From assembly GCF_900114765.1 (NCBI RefSeq), contig NZ_FOUD01000007.1, positions 62,001 through 126,000 on the forward strand: a stretch of DNA of 64,000 nt, given 5' to 3'. The stretch is from Halopseudomonas pachastrellae (GTDB lineage: Bacteria > Pseudomonadota > Gammaproteobacteria > Pseudomonadales > Pseudomonadaceae). The stretch's first letter is position 1, and each line of letters starts with the position of its first letter. The notes below the pieces were generated by a model that searched no databases, was not told where the DNA came from, and saw only the letters and a list, made by a program, of their open reading frames with translations. The position numbers and the translations under genes were made by a program. This document shows, piece by piece, positions 45,041 through 56,517 of this stretch.

Positions 45041-45718
45041 TTACCCCGCGTGCTGGCTGTGCAGGCGACGATGGAGGATGGCGCTGAATTCATCAGCAAA
45101 GTTGTAGTAGTGCCCAAGCAGATTTTCGCTGCGGGTGCTGAAGCGGTTGTAGGCGATAACCGCTGGAATGGCGGCGAACAGGCCAATGGCGGTTGCAATC
45201 AGCGCCTCGGCGATGCCGGGCGCGACGGTGGCCAGTGTTGCCTGCTGGACCTGCGACAGGCCAATGAACGAATTCATAATGCCCCACACGGTGCCGAACA
45301 GGCCGATATAAGGACTGACGGAGCCGACAGTGGCCAGGAAGGGCAGGTGACGATCGAGTCGCTCCTCTTCCCGGAAGATTGCTACGCGCATGGCACGCTG
45401 CACGCGCTGCATCACCGCCTCAGGTTCGCCGTTGCCGCGCTGGTTCAGCTGGGTGTACTCCTTGAAACCCGCGCGGAAGATTTGTTCGACACCGGGGGCG
45501 CCGCCTTCCAGGCGATACAGCTGGGCCAGTTCGGTACCCGACCAGAACTGATTTTCAAATTGCTTGAGTGCGTTTTGTGCCTGGGCGAACAGGCGCCCGC
45601 GCTGGGCGATCAGGAACCAGGTAGCGACGGATGCCAGCAGCAGCGTCAGCATCACCCCCTTGACCAGTAGGCTGGCTTCCATCACCAGACTCCAGATGCT
45701 GTGATCGGTTGCAGTCAT
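45041..45718 (-). CDS. exbB: ExbB biopolymer transport protein
   Basis: The 225-residue inner-membrane protein has a first helix near residues 17-36, a cytoplasmic loop (RMRVAIFREEERLDRHLPFLATVGSVSPYIGLFGTVWGIMNSF) and two further helices with ATVAPGIAEALIATAIGLFAAIPAVIAYNRF. These are the MotA/TolQ/ExbB signatures. It could be confused with TolQ, but the following exbD-tonB genes and the phytase context favour ExbB. A GAGG box precedes its ATG. A perfect GC palindrome (45732-45749) separates it from the phytase gene. Confidence 0.92.
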   Translation of the reverse strand: MTATDHSIWSLVMEASLLVKGVMLTLLLASVATWFLIAQRGRLFAQAQNALKQFENQFWSGTELAQLYRLEGGAPGVEQIFRAGFKEYTQLNQRGNGEPEAVMQRVQRAMRVAIFREEERLDRHLPFLATVGSVSPYIGLFGTVWGIMNSFIGLSQVQQATLATVAPGIAEALIATAIGLFAAIPAVIAYNRFSTRSENLLGHYYNFADEFSAILHRRLHSQHAG

Positions 45719-45731
45719 ATTTGCCTCGCTG

Positions 45732-45749
45732 CCGGCCCGATCGGGCCGG
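45732..45749 (-). other. Intercistronic GC hairpin, phytase to exbB
   Basis: CCGGCCCGA/TCGGGCCGG is a perfect 18-base palindrome in the 58-base gap between the phytase stop and the exbB start. It has no T-run. It may stabilise the upstream transcript or cause partial termination inside the operon. Confidence 0.6.
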
Positions 45750-45776
45750 TCTTGTCATTTGGTTAAGCAGGAAGGT

Positions 45777-47699
45777 TCAGGGCAGTTGCAACAGCTCGGC
45801 GATGGCTTGCCAGGGCACCAGTTTGTAGTTCTGGTTGCCCTCGGGAAGCCGCTTGCGGCCGTCCTGTACTACCAGCAGGCCGCCGGGCCAGGCGGCGCCA
45901 AAGTCGGCGGAGCTGACTTCAAGGCCATCGGTTTCGGATACGCCGTCGATGCCGCGCTCAGCATTCAGGCCGATGCGGAACGCGCCATGGGCGGTGTAGG
46001 GCGGCACGGCATCGAACACCACGTAGCTGTCGTTACCCTGGCTGGAAACAACCAGATACGGGCGGTCCTGGTGCTGGTATACGCCCATGCCTTCCACGTC
46101 GTCGTTCAGCAGCTCGCTGAGACGGGCAACTTCGGTCAGTTCTGTGGGCTTATCTTCTGCGGCCGAAAGGGTCCAGATGCCGACGCCTTCCTCGCCGACA
46201 AACAGCTGCTGGCGGGCATCGTCAGCCACGCAGCCTTCGGGCTGGGTCTCGGTCGTGAAGTGGCGAACAGCCTTGGCGGTAACCTGGCCGCTGCTGCCAT
46301 CAAGCCGGTATTGAATGAAGCGCCCGTCTTTGTCGTTGGGGATGGCGTAGACAACACCCTCCGGGCTCTGCGCCATGCACAGACCATAGATGTCTGTCAG
46401 CTCGGTAGGCACATCGCCCAGACCGGTAGTCTGGCCGCTTGCCGGGTCAATGGCGAACAGTTCCAGGCTGTTGCGGTCGCGGTTGGAAGCAACGGCCAGA
46501 TCAATTTGGCGCTCACCCAGGGTAAAGCCCTTGCGCAGATCGACGTTGTTGATGCGGCCGACCGGCAGATATTGCAGCTCTCGGCCCTGCAGGTCGTACA
46601 CGCCCAGACCGCCACGTTTGTCGGTTCCCAATACTCGAGCCAGCTCAGGGACGCTCGGGTGTGTCCAGATCGCCGGGTCGTCGGCGGCGTCGCCGCCATG
46701 GGGGACTGGCTCTGTTTGCGCCAGGGCAACCACCTCGGGCAGCGGGGCTTCACCGGCAAGGTGGGTTGCGCCGTTCAATTCGGTGAGTAGCTGGGCGCCG
46801 CTGTCGTCGGTTATCAACAACTGCAGTGTGTCGTCCTTGGCCCGTGCCGACAGTTGTTCGGGTTTGCTGCCCTCGGTCAGTTGCCAGCTGTCGTGTTGCC
46901 ATTGCTCGTTCTGCCAGCGATAGCGGTGCAGGCTGTTGCTGCCGGTGTCCAGTGCAAGCAGCCCGTCCGGGCTGGCCGCAAGCCCCTCCGGCCCTTCAGG
47001 CAGTGCACCCCAGGGCTGGATCAGGTCGACGATACGGCGAGTGCTGTCCGTTTCGGGGTGGGCGGCGTACTGCCAGATGCCGATCTCTTCTTCGCTGATG
47101 AACAGCGCGTCCAGCGCGGTATTCACCGCACACCCCTTGGCGCCTACCGGCAAGTGCAGATTGCGCACCAGGCGCGACGGGGCCCCCTGTTCGCCGAGCA
47201 ACCATTGCTGCCCGAGGCCTTCTTCGCCGATCAGAAACAGGTAGTTGTGCTCGCTCTGGTCCCGGTAGAAGCACAGGTCCTCCAGCGGGTAGCCGGTGCT
47301 GGGCAGGTATTCCGGCGCAGAGGCAGCGCCGGCGGTGTTCCAGCGCAGAATGACGGGTTGGTCCCGCTGCAGATCGTGGCTGGCCGCAAGCAGGCCAGCG
47401 GTGCCTGGCTGCACGGCGAGGGTGTCGTAGTAACCGGGCAGGGCGGTGGCTACCGGGCTGTCGTTGCTGTCGAGCAGTTGAATGCCCTGAGCGTTGATCA
47501 CCAGGCTGCCTGCCTGCTCGCCGGCGATCAGGCGCTGGGCGCTGATGCCGCTGGCGCTGCGTACCTGCAGGGCCAGGTCGCTCTGGGTGGCAGGTGCGGC
47601 TGCTTGCGACTGCGGCTGCTCGCTGTTGTTTTGTTCGTTACAGGCAGCCAGCAGCAGCGCGCTGCCGACCACCGCGATAATGGATGGTACTGGACGCAT
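45777..47699 (-). CDS. Beta-propeller phytase, dual-domain, lipoprotein
   Basis: The 640-residue protein starts MRPVPSIIAVVGSALLLAACNE, a lipoprotein signal. The C-terminal half is a beta-propeller phytase: GGDAADDPAIWTHP (about residue 335), TDKRGGLGVYDL, NNVDLR, EGCVADDARQQLFVGEEGVGIW and DVEGMGVYQ. It should hydrolyse phytate in a calcium-dependent way at the cell surface or in the periplasm. The N-terminal half is a degenerate copy, shown by KGCAVNTALDALFISEEEIGIW, which parallels the EGCVADD block. This dual-domain plan is known in some phytases. It lies between the TonB-dependent receptor and exbB. Confidence 0.9.
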   Translation of the reverse strand: MRPVPSIIAVVGSALLLAACNEQNNSEQPQSQAAAPATQSDLALQVRSASGISAQRLIAGEQAGSLVINAQGIQLLDSNDSPVATALPGYYDTLAVQPGTAGLLAASHDLQRDQPVILRWNTAGAASAPEYLPSTGYPLEDLCFYRDQSEHNYLFLIGEEGLGQQWLLGEQGAPSRLVRNLHLPVGAKGCAVNTALDALFISEEEIGIWQYAAHPETDSTRRIVDLIQPWGALPEGPEGLAASPDGLLALDTGSNSLHRYRWQNEQWQHDSWQLTEGSKPEQLSARAKDDTLQLLITDDSGAQLLTELNGATHLAGEAPLPEVVALAQTEPVPHGGDAADDPAIWTHPSVPELARVLGTDKRGGLGVYDLQGRELQYLPVGRINNVDLRKGFTLGERQIDLAVASNRDRNSLELFAIDPASGQTTGLGDVPTELTDIYGLCMAQSPEGVVYAIPNDKDGRFIQYRLDGSSGQVTAKAVRHFTTETQPEGCVADDARQQLFVGEEGVGIWTLSAAEDKPTELTEVARLSELLNDDVEGMGVYQHQDRPYLVVSSQGNDSYVVFDAVPPYTAHGAFRIGLNAERGIDGVSETDGLEVSSADFGAAWPGGLLVVQDGRKRLPEGNQNYKLVPWQAIAELLQLP

Positions 47700-47725
47700 T
47701 GGAGTTCTCGTTTATGTCTCGGGTC

Positions 47726-47749
47726 GCGGCGGGCGTGACTGCCCGCCGC
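47726..47749 (-). other. Intercistronic GC hairpin, receptor to phytase
   Basis: A perfect 9-bp stem, GCGGCGGGC/GCCCGCCGC, with a 6-base loop lies in the 56-base gap between the TonB-dependent receptor stop and the phytase start. No T-run follows, so it is more likely a stabilising or attenuating element than a full terminator. Confidence 0.6.
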
Positions 47750-47755
47750 AGTCGC

Positions 47756-50266
47756 TCAGAAGTGGGTCAGGGTCAGGCCATCTTTGTAGGTTGGGCCGTA
47801 TTCTTCGTACTGAGCGTTGTATTTCCGGTCGCCGGTGTAGACGTAGTAGCTCTCGTCGGTGATGTTCTGGGCCGCCATGAAGAGCTGCAGGTTGTCAGTC
47901 AGGAAGTAGCTGGCCGACAGGTCGACGAACAGCTGATCGTCAACGCGGTAGTCGTAGCGTTTATCGAGCACATCGCCAACTTCGTCGAGGTAGTCCGATT
48001 TGTAGTTGGCAGACACGCGCAGGCTGAGCTTGTCGTTTTCCCAGCCCAGCGTCAGATTGCCGGTAAGATCCGACTGGCCCGGCAGGTCGATGCTGCGTGA
48101 TTGCATGCGGCCGGTGTCGGGGTTGTATTGCTCGATGTCAGCATCGGAACGGCTGAGGGTGGTGTTGGCGTTAACCAGCAGACCGTTCCACGGAGCGGGT
48201 AGCCAGCTGAATTTTTGTGCATAGGCCAGCTCAAGTCCGTAGACCGTGGCGCTGTCGCCATTGACGTAGCTCATCGCCTCGTCAAAGGTTGCGTAGTCGC
48301 CCGTGCCGGCCAGGTCGGCGTCGTAGACGAAGTTCTCGATATCCTTATAGAAAACAAAGGCCGAGACGGCGCCGGCGCGGCCCATGTAGTGCTCGATACC
48401 CAAGTCCAGGTTGCTCGACTCCAGTGGTTTGAGGTTGGGGTTACCGAACTCGGCTTCATTACCGTCAACCACAAAGCCTGGGAAAAGCTGGCCGAAGGTG
48501 GGGCGCACCACGCTGTTGGTCCAGCTGGCACGCAGCTGGCTGTTGGCGCCAAGCTGGTAGATGGCATGCAGTCCGGGCAGCCAGTGGTGATAGCTGTTGC
48601 GGGTGTCAACGCTTTCGAATACGCCCTCATTCAGGCCGGTGCCCTCGGTTTTCAGGCGTGTGCCTTCGTAGCGCAGGCCGGCGATGATGCGCAGGTCGTC
48701 AATATCGACCGTGTTCATCAGGTAGGCGGCGTTGATGTTCTCCTGGATGGTGAAGTCGTTGATGCGCGATTCTTCATCATCATAGAAATCGGCCGGATTG
48801 AGACCGCTGAGCAGACGCTCCAGCGCGCTGGCGGAGATTTTCGGGCCAAGACGGGTGGTGCCGCTGACAAAGTGTTCAAGGCTGAGCTGGTCGTCGGTGA
48901 ATCCGTAGGTGTCAAAGTCCTCGTAGGCCCAGACATCAAGGTTATTGTCCTTTTCGCGAGTGCTGAACTTGGCACCAAACTGCAGCTGCGAGGGCAGGTC
49001 AGCCATGAACCAGTCGCGGGTCAGATCGACACGGATGTTTTGCTCGGTGTCGGTCGTCAGCCCTTGCTCGCGTTCAATCTCGGCCAGGCTGAAGTTGGCC
49101 GGATCGTAGAACGCGTCATCAATGCTCAGGTTGGGTTGCTTGCTGTCGTCGTAACCAGCGTTGACAAAGTCGTCGTTGCCCTCGAAGACCGCGCCGGGCG
49201 TGTGCAGCGGGCTATCCTCTTCGGCCTCGCTGTAACCGTATTGTGCGGCGACTTTCCAGTCGCCCAATTGGCGCTCGCCGCCAATAACCAGGCTTTTGAT
49301 CTCCTGGGTCTCTTCGCGGTCTTTGATTTCGCGTGCGCCTTCGGCATCACCTCGCTCACCTGCCAGCTGAGCGTCGGCAAACTCAATCACGTTGGCCTGG
49401 CGGGTTTCGCTGTCCTTGAAGCGGCTGTAGAGGGTGCGCAGGTACAGCTCGGTGTCCTCGTCCGGGCGATAGTCAACGTTCAAGCCAATGCCTGCGCGCT
49501 CTCGATTGATGTCGTAGCGGCGTTCTTCCAGCTCTTCAAGGCGAGCGCCGGCCGGGTCGTCAAAATCCCAAGCGCCGCCGGTTTCAACGTTGTCAGAGCC
49601 GAAACTGCGATCTGCCCAGCTGAGCGCGGCAGCGATCGCCAGGTTGTCGACGCCATCGCCGACGCTGAAGCGGTTGCTGAACGCGCCAGACACCTCTGGG
49701 CTGGTGTCGCCGGTGTTGTCGTCGTAGCTGGCTTCGGTGGACAGGCTGTAGAACAGGCCGTCGTGGTCGAAGCCGGACAGGCTCTCGACTTCGATGGTGC
49801 CGCCCAGGGAGTTGGCATCCATGTCTGGCGTCAGGGTCTTGACCACCGAGAGGGACTGGATCAGTTCGCTGGGCAGCACATCCATCGCCACGGCGCGGCG
49901 GTCGCTCTCTGGCGCCGGGACCAAGGTTCCGTTGATGGTCACGCTGTTGAGATCTGCGCCCAGGCCGCGAACGCGGACGAAGCGGCCTTCGCCCTGATCG
50001 CGTTCGACCGAGATGCCAGGTACGCGCTGCAGCGCTTCGGCGGCGTTTTCGTCGGGCAGTTGGCCAATGGCGTCGGCGTGCACCACGCTCTCGGTGTTGT
50101 TGGACAGGCGCTGTTCTTCGAGCGCCTGTTCCATCTGGGCGGCTTGGCCGATGATGGTCATGACTTCGGTTGTGGCCTGCGCCCAGCTGGCGGAGCTGCC
50201 GGCGATGGCAAGGGCCAGCGTGCTGATGCGAAAGCCTGCGTGCAGACGTGAATGGCGGGCAGACAT
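47756..50266 (-). CDS. TonB-dependent outer-membrane receptor, phytase-associated
   Basis: The 836-residue protein has a signal peptide (ISTLALAIAGSSASWAQA), then a plug domain with EDNAAEALQRVPGISVERDQGEGRFVRVRGLGADLNSVTINGT and SLGGTIEVES. A long beta-barrel ends in a C-terminal phenylalanine (THF). The TIGR01782-like plug type is common in receptors for sugars and organic molecules. With a phytase and its own ExbBD-TonB next door, import of phytate or an inositol phosphate is inferred. There is no N-terminal signalling domain, so a sigma/anti-sigma switch is not expected. It is the first gene of a six-gene operon. Confidence 0.9.
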   Translation of the reverse strand: MSARHSRLHAGFRISTLALAIAGSSASWAQATTEVMTIIGQAAQMEQALEEQRLSNNTESVVHADAIGQLPDENAAEALQRVPGISVERDQGEGRFVRVRGLGADLNSVTINGTLVPAPESDRRAVAMDVLPSELIQSLSVVKTLTPDMDANSLGGTIEVESLSGFDHDGLFYSLSTEASYDDNTGDTSPEVSGAFSNRFSVGDGVDNLAIAAALSWADRSFGSDNVETGGAWDFDDPAGARLEELEERRYDINRERAGIGLNVDYRPDEDTELYLRTLYSRFKDSETRQANVIEFADAQLAGERGDAEGAREIKDREETQEIKSLVIGGERQLGDWKVAAQYGYSEAEEDSPLHTPGAVFEGNDDFVNAGYDDSKQPNLSIDDAFYDPANFSLAEIEREQGLTTDTEQNIRVDLTRDWFMADLPSQLQFGAKFSTREKDNNLDVWAYEDFDTYGFTDDQLSLEHFVSGTTRLGPKISASALERLLSGLNPADFYDDEESRINDFTIQENINAAYLMNTVDIDDLRIIAGLRYEGTRLKTEGTGLNEGVFESVDTRNSYHHWLPGLHAIYQLGANSQLRASWTNSVVRPTFGQLFPGFVVDGNEAEFGNPNLKPLESSNLDLGIEHYMGRAGAVSAFVFYKDIENFVYDADLAGTGDYATFDEAMSYVNGDSATVYGLELAYAQKFSWLPAPWNGLLVNANTTLSRSDADIEQYNPDTGRMQSRSIDLPGQSDLTGNLTLGWENDKLSLRVSANYKSDYLDEVGDVLDKRYDYRVDDQLFVDLSASYFLTDNLQLFMAAQNITDESYYVYTGDRKYNAQYEEYGPTYKDGLTLTHF

Positions 50267-50330
50267 GGGGTTCCTCTCCTGGCGAAATGGGTTTCGTGTC
50301 CCGTTTGGGAGGGGAACTTAGGCAGGGCAG

Positions 50331-50348
50331 ATGGCGTTTCTGTGACAG
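50331..50348 (-). promoter_or_regulatory. Candidate Pho box before the phytate operon
   Basis: Read leftward, the site is CTGTCAC-AGAA-ACGCCAT, two 7-base units 11 bases apart. The first matches the PhoB unit CTGTCAT at 6 of 7 positions and the second at 4 of 7. Ten bases further is TAAGTT, a weak -10 box, at the distance expected when a Pho box replaces the -35. The operon start codon is 65 bases away. The rest of the 50267-50583 gap (317 bases) holds the opposing promoter region of the GGDEF gene, with no other structure that I could support. Confidence 0.4.
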
Positions 50349-50583
50349 TGTTTCGGCGGGCGGGGTGAAACCGCGTCAAATCAGCGGGTTTGGCGGCCTG
50401 ACTGAGCTTAATTGACCTTCTTGGCCTGTCTGCAAGCCTCGTAACAGAGGGCTTTCGGCGCATTTCCCCGGCTTTTTTCAGTGCTTGGGCAAAGTCGCTT
50501 GAGCCAATTTGACCCGCGGCGCTGACATCGAACCGTCATATTGCTCTGGTCTGCTTGCGCCATTGCCCACGCGCGAGGTCCCG

Positions 50584-51501
50584 ATGAGTTCAATGTTCTT
50601 CCTTCACCGCATCAAATGGATTGGTCTGCTGTTGCTTGCCAACGCGGGGATGGTCCTCTATCTGAGCCTGGGGGAGATAAAGCCGACCGCCATATGGGAC
50701 TGGACCGATATCGCCGGTGAGGGTGGCTCGGCGCTTCTGGTGCTGCTGTGGACGGCGCTGATGTTGAAGAGTCGCCCCGCCGGGCGGGTGACCAACCTGC
50801 TGTTTGTCGGGCTGGCGTGTCTGTTTCTGTCGCTGTGGATGGACACGCTGGATGAGTTTGTCGCGCTGCCTGAGGCGTGGGTCTGGGACCACTGGCTTGA
50901 GTCCGCGCCCATGCCCATTGGCTTCGTGCTGCTGACTATCGGTATCTATCACTGGCACCGTGAGCAGTTGGCCATCAACGCGCAGATGGTTAACCGGGAG
51001 CGGTATTTTCGGGAGCATCGTCACTTCGACAAGGTGACGCCACTGGCCGATGCCGGATATCTGCGCAGCCAGTTGGCCCAGGCCTTGCCGCGATCGGCGG
51101 CCGCTCAGGAGCCATTGTCGATGCTCACCATTGATCTGGACGACTTCAATCGGGTTAACGCTCGCTATGGTCATCAGGAGGGCGATCGGGTGCTGCAACT
51201 GGTCTGTCAGCTGCTGCTGATGAGCTTGCGCCGGCATGATCTGTTGTGCCGACTGGCGGGCGACCGCTTTGCGGTGGTGCTGCCCAACACGCTGGAGGAG
51301 CAAGCCCAGACCATGGCCCGCGAATTAAGCCAGTCGATTGCCCATCTGGCCTGCAGAAGCGCACAGCAGGGCGAGCGTATCGTGTTGAGCGCGACGGTTG
51401 TGGCGGTCATGGCACGACAGGACGATGCCGAATCATTGCTGCAACGCAGCAACCTTGCCATGGCGCACGCCAAGCAGGCGTTGCAGTTGAAGAGAGCCTG
51501 A
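50584..51501 (+). CDS. Membrane protein with degenerate GGDEF domain
   Basis: The 305-residue protein has four hydrophobic segments in residues about 8-125 and then a GGDEF-type domain (MLTIDLDDFNRVNARYGHQEGDRVLQLV). The catalytic motif is AGDRF at residues 225-229 in place of GG[DE]EF, so cyclase activity is doubtful. An RxxD site (RRHD, 216-219) remains exactly five residues upstream, so it may still bind cyclic di-GMP. ATG 50584 follows a GAGG box; an earlier in-frame start at 50509 lacks one. It ends 4 bases before an AraC-type regulator gene, suggesting a sensor-regulator pair. Confidence 0.85.
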   Translation: MSSMFFLHRIKWIGLLLLANAGMVLYLSLGEIKPTAIWDWTDIAGEGGSALLVLLWTALMLKSRPAGRVTNLLFVGLACLFLSLWMDTLDEFVALPEAWVWDHWLESAPMPIGFVLLTIGIYHWHREQLAINAQMVNRERYFREHRHFDKVTPLADAGYLRSQLAQALPRSAAAQEPLSMLTIDLDDFNRVNARYGHQEGDRVLQLVCQLLLMSLRRHDLLCRLAGDRFAVVLPNTLEEQAQTMARELSQSIAHLACRSAQQGERIVLSATVVAVMARQDDAESLLQRSNLAMAHAKQALQLKRA

Positions 51502-51505
51502 CGGC

Positions 51506-52531
51506 ATGACGGACTGGTTTGATGCCGATGCAAGGGTAATCAGCGCGGGTTATCAGCCGGCCTGTCTGATCGATCTGGCGCTTTGCCGTGGTCTGGACAG
51601 CCACCGACTGATGCGCGGCAGCGGGCTGTTCTACGAAGACCTGCTACTGCCGGATGCGGTGATCAGCGCGCGACAGTATCTGAAGTTGGTCGATAACGCC
51701 CGCCAACTGCTGGGCGCTGACGACAGCAGCTTTTTGCTGGGCCAGCGCCTGTTGCCGGGGCACTTCGGTCCATGCAGTAATCTGCTGCTGCTTGCCGACT
51801 CCGGTTTGCAGGCCCTGCAGGACCTTGTGCAGTTCCGCGCGATATTGTGTCCGCTGCTGTCCCCAAGATTGGTATTGGACGAACATCACGCCTATCTCTA
51901 CTGGGTGGATGCGGTCGGGCTGGGGCGAAATCGGCAGTTTCTGTTTGAGGCCAGCATGACAGCGGTTACCGCGCTGCTGCGTACCTTGATGGGCGCCAGC
52001 TTGCCCTGGGAATATCGCCTGGCGTGGGGTGAGCCAAGGCACGTGGAGCAGTACTGGGTGCACCTGGGCGAGCGCTTGCGCTTTGATGCGCCGGTCACCT
52101 GCATGCGCTTGCCGCGTGAGCTGCTGGTTACTGCGCCGCAGTCGGCCTCGCCGATGCTCGCGCGTATCACCCGGCAGCAGGCTGAGCTGGCGCTGGCGGC
52201 TATGCCAGGGCAGGGGACCTTGTCAGAAGTGGTGTTCGCAGCGCTCTATCAGCAGATTCGCAAGCGGGTGGGGCTGGAGCAGTTGGCCGAGCAGCTGGGC
52301 ATGAGCCCGGCTACCTTCAAGCGTCGCTTGCAGCGCGATGGCGCGGGGTTTCAGGAGTTGCTGGATCGGGCCCACACCCAGCTGGCGATGGAGCTGTATC
52401 AGGGGCGTGGCTACAGCCACGAACAAGTGGCTGCCAGCCTGCAGATCAGTGATCGCACCAATTTTCGGCGCTTGCTGAAACGGCTGACCGGGAAGTCACC
52501 GGACAGCCTTAGGGTTTGGCTGGAAAGCTGA
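51506..52531 (+). CDS. AraC-family transcriptional regulator
   Basis: The 341-residue protein has an N-terminal domain of the arabinose-binding-like type found in OruR/ArgR-like regulators (CRGLDSHRLMRGSGLFYEDLLLPDAVIS). The C-terminal double helix-turn-helix is LEQLAEQLGMSPATFKRRLQRDG and YSHEQVAASLQISDRTNFRRLLKRLTGKSP (about residues 255-335). It is probably a DNA-binding activator responding to an amino acid or lipid ligand. It is immediately downstream of the degenerate GGDEF gene, so it may be controlled with it. Its target genes are not evident. Confidence 0.9.
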   Translation: MTDWFDADARVISAGYQPACLIDLALCRGLDSHRLMRGSGLFYEDLLLPDAVISARQYLKLVDNARQLLGADDSSFLLGQRLLPGHFGPCSNLLLLADSGLQALQDLVQFRAILCPLLSPRLVLDEHHAYLYWVDAVGLGRNRQFLFEASMTAVTALLRTLMGASLPWEYRLAWGEPRHVEQYWVHLGERLRFDAPVTCMRLPRELLVTAPQSASPMLARITRQQAELALAAMPGQGTLSEVVFAALYQQIRKRVGLEQLAEQLGMSPATFKRRLQRDGAGFQELLDRAHTQLAMELYQGRGYSHEQVAASLQISDRTNFRRLLKRLTGKSPDSLRVWLES

Positions 52532-52554
52532 TCTATTTCAAATGCTTGCCGCTG

Positions 52555-53373
52555 TTACTTCAAGCGGCGCTCAATGCCCATTTGCATCAGAATCTTGGCC
52601 GAAATCTCTTCAACAGAGAAATGCGTCGAGTTGATGTAGGGGATGTTCTCCTTGCGGAACAGGTTCTCCACCTCGCGCACCTCAAACTCGCACTGGGCAA
52701 AGCTTGAATATCGGCTATTGGGCCGGCGCTCGTTGCGAATGCCCTGCAGACGATCAGGGTCGATAGTCAGGCCAAACAGCTTGTGCTTGTGCTCCTTCAG
52801 CGCCTTGGGCAGCTGCAGGCGCTCCATGTCGTCTTCGGTCAGCGGATAGTTGGCGGCACGAATGCCGTATTGCAGGGCCATGTACAGGCAGCTGGGCGTC
52901 TTGCCGCAGCGCGATACGCCGACCAGGATGATGTCCGCCTGGGCGTAGTGGTGGGTGCGGGCACCATCGTCGTTGTCCATGGCGTAGTGCACCGCGTCGA
53001 TCCGATCCTTGTAGTGCGTGTTGTGCTGAATCGAGTGGGTCTTGCCGACCGAGTAGGACGAGCCATCACCCAGTTCCTGCTCCAGCGGGGCCAGGAAGGT
53101 CGAGAATATATCGATCATGTAGCCCTGAGACTTGGCCAGCTCGCGGCGAATCTCATCATTGACGACGGTATCGAAAATGATCGGCCGCGCCGCATCTTTC
53201 TCGGCAGCGGCATTGATTTGTTGTACCATGTCACGCGCTTTTTCCACGGTATCCACGTAGGGACGCAGCAACTTGCTGAACTGGATGTTCTCGAATTGCG
53301 CCAGCAGGCTCTGGCCAAGCGTCTCGGCAGTGATGCCAGTACCATCAGAAATGAAAAAAGCAGTGCGTTTCAT
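52555..53373 (-). CDS. PEP synthase regulatory kinase/phosphorylase (DUF299, PSRP)
   Basis: The 272-residue protein switches PpsA off and on by ADP-dependent phosphorylation and phosphate-dependent release at a threonine. It starts [20 protein letters not shown]. The nucleotide loop is [15 protein letters not shown], and the DNDDGA and NYPLTEDD segments are typical of the family. ppsR (ydiA in E. coli) is the usual name. It is divergent from ppsA, its substrate, with 155 bases between the starts. Confidence 0.93.
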   Translation of the reverse strand: MKRTAFFISDGTGITAETLGQSLLAQFENIQFSKLLRPYVDTVEKARDMVQQINAAAEKDAARPIIFDTVVNDEIRRELAKSQGYMIDIFSTFLAPLEQELGDGSSYSVGKTHSIQHNTHYKDRIDAVHYAMDNDDGARTHHYAQADIILVGVSRCGKTPSCLYMALQYGIRAANYPLTEDDMERLQLPKALKEHKHKLFGLTIDPDRLQGIRNERRPNSRYSSFAQCEFEVREVENLFRKENIPYINSTHFSVEEISAKILMQMGIERRLK

Positions 53374-53528
53374 TTACGAAGCCTTAATATGTCGTCTCTC
53401 GTAGACAGGATGACCCGGACCTATGGCCTGCGTGTCTCCTCGGTGAACGGCATTGTGGCGCATTTGCAGCAGGCAGGCCAGTATGCCGCTGCCGCCAGAT
53501 TTATTAATTGATTGACGGAGAGATCACC

Positions 53529-55898
<2,370 letters not shown>

Positions 55899-55930
55899 GC
55901 CGGTTTACCTTCACGTTCAAGGAGAATGCC

Positions 55931-56416
55931 ATGCATTACATAACGCCTGATCTGTGTGACGCCTATCCCGACGTTGCTGTCGTTGAGCCGATGTTCAGCA
56001 ACTTTGGTGGTCACGACTCCTTTGGTGGTCAGATCGTCACCGTGAAGTGTCACGAGGACAACTCCATCGTCAAGGAGCAGGTCGATCAGGACGGCACGGG
56101 CAAAGTCATGGTCGTTGATGGCGGCGGCTCCCTGCGTCGCGCCCTGCTGGGCGACATGCTGGCCGAAAAGGCTGCCAAGAACGGCTGGGAAGGCATCATC
56201 GTTTACGGCTGCGTTCGTGACGTGGATGTGCTGGCCCAGACTGCGTTGGGTATCCAGGCGCTGGCCAGTCACCCGATGAAAACCGACAAGCGCGGTATCG
56301 GTGACCTTAACGTTGTGGTGACCTTTGGCGGCGTGACCTTCCGCCCGGGTGAGTACGTCTATGCCGATAACAACGGCATTATTGTTTCACCCACGGCGCT
56401 CAGCATGCCCGAGTAA
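55931..56416 (+). CDS. rraA: RraA-family regulator of RNase E
   Basis: The 161-residue protein starts [20 protein letters not shown] and has the RraA core: [46 protein letters not shown] and [23 protein letters not shown]. RraA inhibits RNase E in E. coli; related folds are aldolases, and the Gly-Gly-Gly-Ser-Leu motif keeps the RraA version. It follows ppsA by 32 bases with an AAGGAG box and may share its transcript. In P. aeruginosa I remember further genes on either side of it that are absent here. Confidence 0.9.
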   Translation: MHYITPDLCDAYPDVAVVEPMFSNFGGHDSFGGQIVTVKCHEDNSIVKEQVDQDGTGKVMVVDGGGSLRRALLGDMLAEKAAKNGWEGIIVYGCVRDVDVLAQTALGIQALASHPMKTDKRGIGDLNVVVTFGGVTFRPGEYVYADNNGIIVSPTALSMPE

Positions 56417-56517
56417 AGGTCTGCTGGCACCAGTTGGCGAGGGGGAGAGTAGCAATACCTCCCCCTTGCTGCGTTATAGCTGGTGTTCAAGTGCTGCCAA
56501 CCCGCCCGGAGACCGCT

